Assembly: GCA_021464525.1 (NCBI GenBank)
Contig: JADRCO010000127.1
Location: forward strand, 1-51,186
DNA length: 51,186 bases
DNA from: Rhizophagus sp. LPA8_4_AMF
Lineage: Eukaryota; Glomeromycota; Glomeromycetes; Glomerales; Glomeraceae
Reading direction: 5' to 3'
Part shown: in pieces, positions 42,864 through 51,186 of the stretch
Layout: every line of letters begins with the position of its first letter
Position numbering within the stretch: the stretch's first letter is position 1
Translations under genes and position numbers: made by a program
The notes under the pieces: model-generated
What the model saw: the letters and a program-made list of their open reading frames with translations, nothing else
The model's database searches: none
Told to the model about the DNA's origin: nothing

Positions 42864-44402
42864 TAATATTTAGTAGCTACTGTAATGATTCAATTATATA
42901 GTTAGGCTAAAGTTATTACTCCAATTATGTAATTTTATTATGAATGCTTAAGCAAGTTGATTGAGATCATTAGCATTATTATTCATTAACTCCATAAATC
43001 TTATTGATTTAATTTTATTATTGATAAAGTAAGTATTTGCACGTGACTTTTGGGCCAATTCGAATATTCGAATAAAATTTGGCCCGAATTAGCCAATGTT
43101 GCAGCATATTTTTGGCCGAAATTATAAAATTATATATTTAAGATACTGAATTCGAACAATTGCTTGTTTCTTAAAAATAAAAGAAAAGTAATTAAATATA
43201 TCATTGGTATGTTCTTTGATTTATATTATATTTATTATAACATTCCTCTTCGAATTATGCAATGAGCAGCAATCCTTTATTTTCATCACTGTAATAACTG
43301 TTATATTAGATAATAATGGATGATTAATTTTCAAATTATAACTTCCTCAAATTATACAATAATATTTCAACTTACGTTCTATAATTTTATATCATGATTC
43401 ATTTTATAATCACAATTCAGCAAATTACTGATTTAGAATTAATTCGTCTCAATACAATAATTAAAATTGCATGTATAAAGCTATCCAAAAATAAAATTGA
43501 TTCTGTTGAGATAGAAGAGAGCAAAAATAAAATAAATAAAAAGTAATTAACCTACATTCCTACAAAACGTGCGAAATTTTTAATTATTTTTTCATTTTTT
43601 ATTCTTAAATCGTGCATTAGTCAGGTGAATTTTGCGTGACTTTATTAATTTCTGTTAATTCCGGCCGAAATTACGAGATTATAAATAATTAGGTTTTAAA
43701 TGGAAGTCTTTAACTATGATTACCTAATAATTAATGCTCCGGTAGTCCGGTCCAAATTAGAAAATAAAGTAGTTTCTTTTTTTTTATTATAAGATGAAAT
43801 TTTTTTTATAAGAATCCATTTAATCTCCATCATCTAATAAGAAACATAAAAATTCCTATTTGTGTATAGTATGATAGTATGTATGTACAATTTTATGTAC
43901 GTAAAAAGAGACTATCAATAAAATCTACATTACCTAATGTTTTTTAAACTATTTTTTTTTTTTTCGTTATTGAGAAATTTTATACTGCGTATAATCATGC
44001 GTAAAAGATAAGAAACATCGGAAGAAAAAAAAAACAAAATATAATCACAATCATAAAAACAAGATGCATTATCTGAAACGCTTAAAAAAAAAATTGGTCC
44101 ATCTAAATGAAATTTAACGATTTTTAATGTATCATATCATTCAAATAATGAAAAAATAAATCACGCGATTCGAAAAAAATGTACGTTACTTAAAAGGTTT
44201 CTCAAAGTATCAGATGACCGAAATATTAAATCAATCGAACCCCATGATCAAACATTATTCAAAACATTTTCGATACTTTATTTTCTTTTATCCGCAAATC
44301 AAATCATGTGGTTGATTTTATTGATTACATATTTGGACTAAGCGCATTTTTATTAATATATACTGTTCAATCCCTATAATACACATAGTAAATTTCAAAT
44401 TA
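42864..44402. other. CpG-retaining stretch without a gene
   Basis: CpG words resume at about 43040 (CACGTG at 43040). A nested palindrome is listed separately. No gene seen; homopolymers of 9-12 bp are common. Confidence 0.4.
43052..43085. promoter_or_regulatory. Nested palindrome beside a CACGTG site
   Basis: GGGCCA (43052) and TGGCCC (43080) enclose the perfect 14-bp palindrome TTCGAATATTCGAA (43059-43072), 12 bp downstream of a CACGTG. It could be a protein-binding site for a dimer; no factor assigned. Confidence 0.3.
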
Positions 44403-44603
44403 TTATGTCATTCCTTTTCTAAAACTATGGTTGTCAGGAGTTGATGAAAAATCATTCTCAATAGATTCAATAGATTCTTCGGCAATATCGTACTTTATAT
44501 TATAGTGATTTTCCGTAATATATATATTGTTATTTTTATTGGTTTTACGATCGTAAATTAAAAAAAAAAAAAGAGCAATCAAATTTTTTTTTTTTTTTGC
44601 CCT
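44403..44603 (-). other. Exon-like C-terminal segment, no start codon
   Basis: Open frame of 66 codons to a TAA at 44403. The translation has Lys-rich and hydrophobic parts from A/T tracts, then an acidic coding-like tail (KYDIAEESIESIENDF, then a Ser/Pro/basic end). No ATG lies in frame. It may be a last exon or a relic. The hydrophobic part could be a membrane segment, but it derives from a T run and is weak evidence. Confidence 0.2.
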
Positions 44604-45162
44604 TTACCCTTATGTGGGAGGATTATCAGTTGAATTTCACAAAAAAAAAAGGGATTACCGCAGCCTAGCTCATTCAAAGATTACCAAAATAGGGTTAGTT
44701 CAATATCAAAAGTATCTGTTGTATTATTATTTATCTGTTTTTTAAACATATCAGATATTTTTTTTTCACATATATTCATATATTATCTGTTATATTATCA
44801 GTTATTTATAGAAAGATTATTCAATATATTTAATATATTTTCAATATATTACACTAAATAATTCGATAATTATTTTACACATTTATGACACGCAGATAAT
44901 TTTTCATCAGCCCATCGGCGGTCGATTAAAGTAGCAATTTTAACAAAGCGAGAGATTATTTTTTGGTTAACTAATTTTCTTATCTCGCATATAACGTTTT
45001 GATATCACAAATTGAAATATTCATAATCGATTGATATAGTAAAGGTAATATATATTATAATTTTTTTTATACTTTTTAAATACTACTATATTTGTGTATA
45101 TATATATTATTGACGATAGTTGCACAATTGAGTAAGTAAAAAAAAAAAATTTGTTTCTTTTA

Positions 45163-45193
<31 letters not shown>

Positions 45194-45663
45194 ATTTTTT
45201 TTTTTTTTGTGTTTTTTTTTTTTTTTTTTTTTGTGTTCAAAATATAATATAAAATGGATTACTTATTTAATCATTTTTTTTTTTTTTTACTTATTTTTTT
45301 TTTATTTAATTTTATTCAGATTTTATTGTATAATTTTTTAGTTGATTTAATTTAATTAATATAAAAAAAATATTTTAAAATAATATCGTTTATTTACCTC
45401 AATTATGTATATATACATACATACATAAAATAACTTTAAAACGAAAATCAATTTTTTTTATAAAAAGACCAAAAGTTTCGATCACAATTCTTTCCCCACT
45501 CATTTTTTCATTACTTGATTTACAAAAGAATTTAACAAGACTCATACTGAAATTCTCTTTCATAATAAAAAGATTTATTTCATTTTTCCTTTCATCACTT
45601 TCATTGCTTTCATCTCTTTCATACCCTCTTCCAAACATAAATATAAACGAAAGCTATATAAAA
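44604..45663. other. Upstream region of HMG gene 4
   Basis: Contains very long T runs (45163-45232, about 60 T with few interruptions; 45273-45303), which may exclude nucleosomes. A pyrimidine-rich leader with tttcat repeats (45560-45630) precedes the ATG. No gene. A frame reading upstream from the HMG start to 45604 lacks an ATG. Confidence 0.5.
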
Positions 45664-46551
45664 ATGAGTTTATTAGGACAATGGTCATCATTGAAAGACA
45701 AAAATGGAAACCCACCGCCTTCCAATATTGTCGAATTCATAAAAAAGTTAGACAAAAAGCAACTGCTTCCTTGCCCTCGCTCTCCTGATGAATTACAAAT
45801 GCCAGAGAAAGGAACAGTTCCACGAGAAATGAACAGTTTCATTGTCTTTAGGCGTCAACTGGCTCACGTTGCGAAATTGCTTAAAACATCTGATGATGGT
45901 AGAGTTATTTCAACTGCCGCGTCATTCATCTGGAACGGTGCATCTAAAGACGAAAAGAAAAGTTATTCTCGTATCGCTGCTGAACTTAAGAGGAGACATC
46001 GCGAGAAATACCCAAATTACACTTATGAAAGACGAAAAAGAAAAACTGCGGAAGAAGATTTCATTGTCTACGACGCTGGTGTAATAACACAAAATAAGAG
46101 CAAAAAGAAAAGAAAATCTTCACCTGAAACTAGAGCTGTTGTTCAACACGTTTCTGAAGAACAGAAAAGTGTTCCTATTTCAACAATTTTACAAGAACAA
46201 GATAATAGAGATTGGTTTAATCCACTTACCGATAGCAGTCTTTATTGGTTTTATAATAATGATTGTTACCCTTCGGAAAATTACCCCTGTGAGCAAGTTC
46301 CTCAAATTAGCGATGAACTCCTTCCTCAAGTATTGCAAACGTTAACGTCGGAGAATGTTTTTGCACGACAGCACTCGATGCAAGAGTTATTATTATTTCC
46401 ACAACAGCAACAACCATTATCGCCATCTACATTGGATTTTGATTCATTTTACTATGGAAATTCTAACGTTGGTATAAATCAATCACCTTATGAGGGGTTA
46501 GAAAGGCCAATAGATGATTTAATTGGAATTGGCTCCTTTTATTACAATTAA
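45664..46551 (+). CDS. MATA_HMG-box protein 4 (putative transcription factor)
   Basis: Intronless, 295 residues from the ATG at 45664 (context aaaATGag). The frame is open 20 codons further upstream but without ATG. The HMG-type box spans about residues 53-126: PREMNSFIVFRRQL, AASFIWNGASKDEKKSY (85-101), and RHREKYPNYTYERRKRK, which also supplies a basic nuclear-localisation-like patch; a second basic patch KSKKKRK is at 145-151. The box pairs with that of HMG protein 1 (SFIWxGAxxxEK). The tail is Gln/Pro-rich (FPQQQQPLSPS) and carries LDFDSFYYG (257-265) and a terminal SFYYN, matching the acidic/aromatic tail motif of proteins 2 and 3. It is on the opposite strand to the other three, 14.75 kb from HMG gene 3. 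DNA-binding regulatory role is inferred from the fold. Confidence 0.9.
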   Translation: MSLLGQWSSLKDKNGNPPPSNIVEFIKKLDKKQLLPCPRSPDELQMPEKGTVPREMNSFIVFRRQLAHVAKLLKTSDDGRVISTAASFIWNGASKDEKKSYSRIAAELKRRHREKYPNYTYERRKRKTAEEDFIVYDAGVITQNKSKKKRKSSPETRAVVQHVSEEQKSVPISTILQEQDNRDWFNPLTDSSLYWFYNNDCYPSENYPCEQVPQISDELLPQVLQTLTSENVFARQHSMQELLLFPQQQQPLSPSTLDFDSFYYGNSNVGINQSPYEGLERPIDDLIGIGSFYYN

Positions 46552-46553
46552 AT

Positions 46554-46590
<37 letters not shown>

Positions 46591-47026
46591 TGGAAAAAAA
46601 ATTTTTTTTTTTTTTTTTTTTTTAAAAAATCCTTTGGGATTTTTGCTGAACATTTTGGTGTACAATTTATCATGCAGTGAATTACTTTTTGTGGGAAATC
46701 TAGGACATTCTCTTTTAACTTTTTTGTACGTTGAGTAATCAATCACGAGACATTTAATTTGTATAATATTTTCTAAATTCGTGAAAAAAAGTGGAATTAT
46801 GATACATATATATATATATATAGTGTATTTTTAGAAAAGCATAATTTTTTTTTGGGGGGATTTTTATTCTATTCTTTAAGCACCGAACTCTATGCGATTT
46901 ATGTTCGTTATAAACAATATGGCATATATATAGATATTTTTACGATTTCCAAAATATGCAATATTTTCAAATAATCCGAAAAAAAAAAAAATTTAATTAA
47001 CCTTCCAACCTTCAATATGTTATATA
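46552..47026. other. 3' flank of HMG gene 4
   Basis: A T run of about 34 bases begins 3 bp after the stop codon, followed by another T run (46602-46623). The A/T runs create spurious frames on both strands. A G6 run is at 46854. No further gene. Confidence 0.5.
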
Positions 47027-47286
47027 CCGTCTAGCACTGCATATAGTATCCCCCTTTGAGCGTACCCCCACCTTATAAGACCCGGGTATTTTACTAGGTA
47101 CAAAAATTTTACCCTTGATTAGTACCCCCCCTTAATTTTGGTATCTTTAGCTTAATTCTGGTAAAAATTATATTTTATACCCCTTATATAATACCCGGTA
47201 TCTCACAAAGTACCCCCGGGTATTATTCAATTTTTGAACCAGGTTTTTTGTATAAGACCCGGGGTACTATATGCAGTGCTAGACGG
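47027..47286. mobile_element. 260-bp MITE with perfect 22-bp TIR and C-rich strand
   Basis: CCGTCTAGCACTGCATATAG at 47027 continues two bases (TA) and is perfectly mirrored at the right end (47265-47286); TA flanks both sides (47025-47026 and 47287-47288). The plus strand holds eight C-runs of 3-7 bases (tatccccc, gtaccccc, gaccc, gtaccccccc, taccccttat, tacccgg, gtacccccggg, gacccgggg). The perfect TIR implies a young insertion. Confidence 0.9.
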
Positions 47287-49246
47287 TAGTAGTTAATTTA
47301 TTAATAATAAAAAATAAAAAATAAAAAAACAGTAAAATTTTGTAAACACTTTAAAAACTTTACATCCTTTTTTTTTTGTTAAATAATTGAATTAATCAAA
47401 GATAATTTTAATAATTTGTTGTATAAATATGCGTACTAAATATTTACTAGAGTTGAAGATGTGAAGAATTCGTCCCAATTTATATTTTTTTCGAACTTTT
47501 ATTTTCAATTTCATCTTTTCACCTGCCAAGAAATTCCATTCCCTTTTTATCCGAGATATTGCATCATTAAATTCTTAAAATGCAAGAAATAATGTAATAC
47601 AATAGTGAAACTGTACGACATATGCGAGTCAAATGATGATGGGCCATGGGGGAGGGTTTCGAATCATCATTTCAGTTGCCAGAGTTTGCCCGTTGACTAT
47701 GATAGTAATACGAGGAAGGGATAGAACATCACATGACATAGAGACTACCCGTTTTAAAATTTGTGTAACTTACAAGACATAACCAATGAAAACATCTTTC
47801 GTGGAGGAAGAAAAAATTTTTTTTTAACATGTTATCCAATATTTAACTCTAAAATTTGATTTTTCTTCAATCATTTAAATCAAATATGTTTCGTATCTTT
47901 CAAAAAAACTATTAACATGCATAAGTTCTTGAGGTTTTCACTTTATTAAATTTCTCTACGTTGTAAATATGATAAATAAAAAATATATGTCGATTTATTT
48001 ACTTAATAAGTGGATATTGTAAAATTATATTGTAATATAAAGTACTATCTATATATTTAATCGTGTATACTTATCAACTATATATTATTAATTGTAAATA
48101 TAATTAAATAAATAAGGTTCATGATTTAATAATTTATACAGTAATTTTATATTTTATTGTATAATATAATAATATGAAATAATATCTGCTATAACTAAAT
48201 AATAATATATTTATTTATTAAATTTATATTTACTTTATTTTATTTTATTTTATTTAATTTATACACTATCACAAATTTACAATTGAAATAAATCAATTAA
48301 TCATCGTATAAATATTCACTGTATATTAAATATTCATTGCATATATATTCATTGTATATTAAATATTTACTGTATTTTAAATATATTAAATAATAATTTA
48401 TAATAATTAATAATTCAATATATAATCAATTGTAAAAAACCTGCTTTTTTTAAAATAACGCACATATAAATTATGAAAGAAATGTTGACCCACATTTTGT
48501 TTGTTTCCGTTTTAGTTAAATAACAAGGAAAAAAGAAACATTGTAAACATTGTTTTTTATCTTATCATGCTATTATATCTAATTACGAAGAATTTGACAA
48601 TTATAAAGCAAAAGATAAGATAAAAATAAAAATATGAAGGAAAAAAGTTGAGATAAAAAATAAGATGAAAAGAAAACATGCACGATAAAGAAAAATAGAA
48701 AACAATTAAAAATTTTTGAAAATTTAAAGTTAATAAAAGAGCGCAATTCTTTTCTCAGCTGACAAAAATTACTTTTAACAATAATAGCGAACTTACCTTG
48801 AACTTACCTTGGATAAAAGAGAGGATGATCGACCCTGCATATTGTATATCTGATAAATAATGAGAGCCTTCTTAGAAAAGACTTCCTTTATTGAGGTGAC
48901 GTTGGATATATCTTTCGTTATTATGTTACACCACCAAAATTTTATTCATTTATTCATGTACTGTATAATATATCTATACCTGGTATATAAGAGTCTATAA
49001 AGCGGATGCTTATTTGAAATGTCCTAAACATGGATTCTTTTTTATTTGCAATATGCTCGAATAGAACATTTAACACATGTAATTAGTAATCTTTGAGAAT
49101 TTATATCGATAACTTTTTAATTGCCAATCAGTTTTCAATTCTAACTTTATCCATCTTCCCCGCACGCATGTTTATCAATTAATTTTCACGCTAATCCCCA
49201 TATCAAATTCATGTGTATTCATCTTGATAACTTTTATAAATATCTC
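47287..49246. other. Gene-free stretch
   Basis: CpG-retaining to about 47800, then CpG-poor with A/T-only sequence (48000-48420, including a 'cattgtatattaaatatt' repeat at 48310-48380), then CpG-retaining again from about 48750. No gene seen. Confidence 0.4.
47631..47672. other. 10-bp stem hairpin with G-rich loop
   Basis: AAATGATGAT (47631-47640) and ATCATCATTT (47663-47672) are perfect complements around a 22-bp loop containing gggccatgggggaggg. It is outside any recognised mobile element. Possible structured RNA or binding site. Confidence 0.4.
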
Positions 49247-49489
49247 TCACGATAAAGAGCTTGCATACAAATTGCTAGGAGTATTTGTATAAAATAACAA
49301 CGAAAATTTATCATTAACCATTATTATATATTTACTATTGTTGGAAAGGAAGCTTTTATAACCATTATAAGCAATTCTTGAATTTCTGAGACTTTTCTTC
49401 GTTATGTCTTCCAAGAATTCAAGAATTCTTAAATGACTCTTAAATTTATCATGACAATTTTGATACGCGTGCGACCATTGAAATGTCAC
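49247..49489 (-). CDS. Orphan reading frame lacking an ATG start
   Basis: An 80-codon open frame opened by GTG in a CpG-retaining island, coding-like in composition (FQWSHAYQNCHDKF, EFLEDITKKSLRNS). The only in-frame ATG lies near the 3' end, so it is probably an internal exon or a gene fragment. CACGTG overlaps its 5' end. No family recognised. Confidence 0.25.
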   Translation of the reverse strand: MTFQWSHAYQNCHDKFKSHLRILEFLEDITKKSLRNSRIAYNGYKSFLSNNSKYIIMVNDKFSLLFYTNTPSNLYASSLS

Positions 49490-49860
49490 GTGCGTTTATT
49501 TAACAGACGAGTCCTTCTCGTTTTTATAATATTTAGGTCGGTCATAACTCATATAGTCATATGTTTGTAATTTAATAAAGTCATTACTTTTTTTTTTTAA
49601 AAATTTTTCTTAAAATTGTTTCACAAAAAGCATTAGCAACATAGTTGCATAATAGATGACATACTATACTTCTATATATACTTTCTATTAATCTAATAAA
49701 ATTATTAAGATATTTTCAAATTAATGCTATAAAATTTCATAATAAGATTATTTGTTAAAATTTCTGAAACTTCATTCAAATTCTATTAAAATTTTGCAAT
49801 AATATTAAACTCTAATATTTGTTAATGAACTTATTAAATAAAATTAATATATAATCAGTA

Positions 49861-50058
49861 CAATAGTACCTTTCTAAGTGCACCCTTCCCTTGGAACCAT
49901 AGTAAAAAATAGTGGAATGTGCACTTAGAGAGGGTGTGCATTTATGGAGAGTAAAATATTAAGAGCTCTTGTAAGTTGGAACCAGGCTTACCATGCATTT
50001 AAAGAGAATTTATATAGTGCATGCATTTATAGAGGATGCACTTATAGAGGTATCACTA
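49861..50058. mobile_element. 198-bp Tc1/mariner-type MITE
   Basis: The left end CAATAGTACCTTTCTAAGTG and the inverted right end TAGTGATACCTCTATAAGTG pair with several mismatches; TA on both sides. The interior is the reverse complement of the element at 42652 (ggaaccatagtaaaaaatagtg, gagtaaaatattaagagct). Confidence 0.8.
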
Positions 50059-51186
50059 TAATTAGAATATTTTACACTTAAAATTTAAGTAATTGCTAGT
50101 AAAAGCATTTTCTAATCTATCTAAAATTAATACATTAACATTATTATTATATCAAAAATTCAGGATGTAATAGGATCCTGAACAAAAAATTTTAAACTAC
50201 ATATCCCTGTTTTTTAGCTAATTAATAATCCAAATTTAATGAAATTTATACCATTGAATTTATCTTGATAAGAGGAATCCAATGATAATAATTTTATTTT
50301 TCTAGTTTTAATATTTACTGAGATACAATACAAAGTGATTTTTCAACTAATAATCTGATATAGATAAGAAATATTCAGGTTTTAGTAATGTAATTGACAA
50401 TTACTATAATTGTAAAATTTATTAATATTGTAAAAAATCCAAGAAAAATAAACTAAAAAAATTACATATTTACTAATGTAAAAAGGAATTTACATTATAT
50501 ATATATTAGATATAATTTTATTTTATATTTTTTATATAATTGGTAAATATTAAAATTATAATAATATTAATTTTTAATAGCTATTTGAATAATTGAAAGT
50601 ATTAAAAAATTCTTGATTTAAATTTTTTACAATTAATACCTTTACTTATTTATGTAATCTTCTTACTAAATTCTAATTTTTATTTATATAAAATTCTTAT
50701 AGTTTTATTTATAGCTTTTTTTTTTTACTTCTATTGGATTTGTTTTTTTTAATACAAATGTAAATTCAGTTGTTTCTTTTTCCTATTTACATTTTATATA
50801 ATATTATTTTATAATTAGTAAACTTATATATATTTTTTAATATTTTATTCTTAATATAAAAATATTTATATATTATTAAAATAACTTTTTAAAAACCAAA
50901 AAATTAATATTCTAAATTTATTAATTTTTTATATTAAAATTAAAAATAAAGAGCTGTAAATATTAAAATTTAATTAAAATTTAATCAAAATTTACAATTG
51001 AAAAAGAATTTCAGATATCTTTAAAATAAATTATAGCAAATATGGCATACCAATTTTTACTTTTATTTGTATATCTATATAGAACTCTGGTACAATTTAT
51101 TATATTTATATTCCTTTATCTTTTCCTTATTTCCTTTTTTATTTTTGTATCTTATAGGGCCTTTTTTATCAAATGTCACCAAGTCA
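50059..51186. other. AT-rich, CpG-poor stretch
   Basis: No gene. The end (51100-51150) is pyrimidine-rich on the plus strand (tcctttatcttttccttatt). Confidence 0.45.

Noticed and set aside
45604..45663. Upstream extension of HMG gene 4
   Set aside because: The extension opens with TTG; the first ATG is at 45664 and directly precedes a conserved-looking N-terminus.
46519..46746. Several 64- to 75-codon frames on both strands
   Set aside because: They are translations of the long T/A runs after the HMG gene 4 stop (poly-Lys or poly-Phe).

Overview
The window is very AT-rich, eukaryotic, mostly non-coding DNA. The closest match I know is an arbuscular mycorrhizal fungus of the Rhizophagus irregularis type (Glomeromycotina). 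The evidence is a cluster of small, mostly intronless proteins with the divergent MATA_HMG (mating-type-like HMG box) fold; a TKL-type kinase with the N-terminal zinc-ribbon and 'LEWIPF' signature of the large Rhizophagus kinase expansion; a LINE of the type common in these genomes; and abundant MITE-like elements.

Layout. 1-8.2 kb is CpG-poor repeat DNA: a hAT-like non-autonomous element (2005-2920), a likely spliced small gene on the minus strand whose last exon has been tandemly copied (3.25-5.13 kb), a TA-flanked MITE (5200-5371) and an element carrying an exact 147-bp tandem repeat (5783-6635). 8.2-9.5 kb is a small CpG-rich island with no convincing gene. 9.5-18.2 kb is CpG-poor again, with a 5'-truncated LINE bounded by a 16-bp target-site duplication (10735-12283), two TTAA-flanked MITEs, a 347-bp fold-back element and an array of exon/intron-like units. 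18.2-39.1 kb is CpG-rich and holds the main gene cluster: three MATA_HMG genes in tandem on the minus strand (24.6, 27.5 and 30.2 kb), a two-exon kinase-like gene that has lost key catalytic residues (33.3-34.7 kb), and a decayed fifth MATA_HMG gene on the plus strand (35.66-36.46 kb). 39.1-43 kb is CpG-poor with MITEs. 43-47.8 kb is CpG-rich with a fourth intact MATA_HMG gene (45664-46551, plus). The remainder alternates between MITE-bearing CpG-poor DNA and one more small CpG-rich island at 48.7-49.5 kb.

How it fits together. The supported genes encode putative DNA-binding regulators and one probable pseudokinase. The four intact HMG proteins fall into two subfamilies by box sequence, and three of them share an acidic/aromatic motif near the C-terminus. 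The alternation of CpG-poor, transposon-bearing segments with CpG-retaining, gene-bearing segments suggests old cytosine methylation and deamination confined to the repeat segments. The most unusual candidates are the tandem alternative-terminal-exon array, the CpG mosaic, the HMG cluster with its relic, and the pseudokinase. Gene-free stretches were read by eye only, so distant homologues with many short exons may have been missed.
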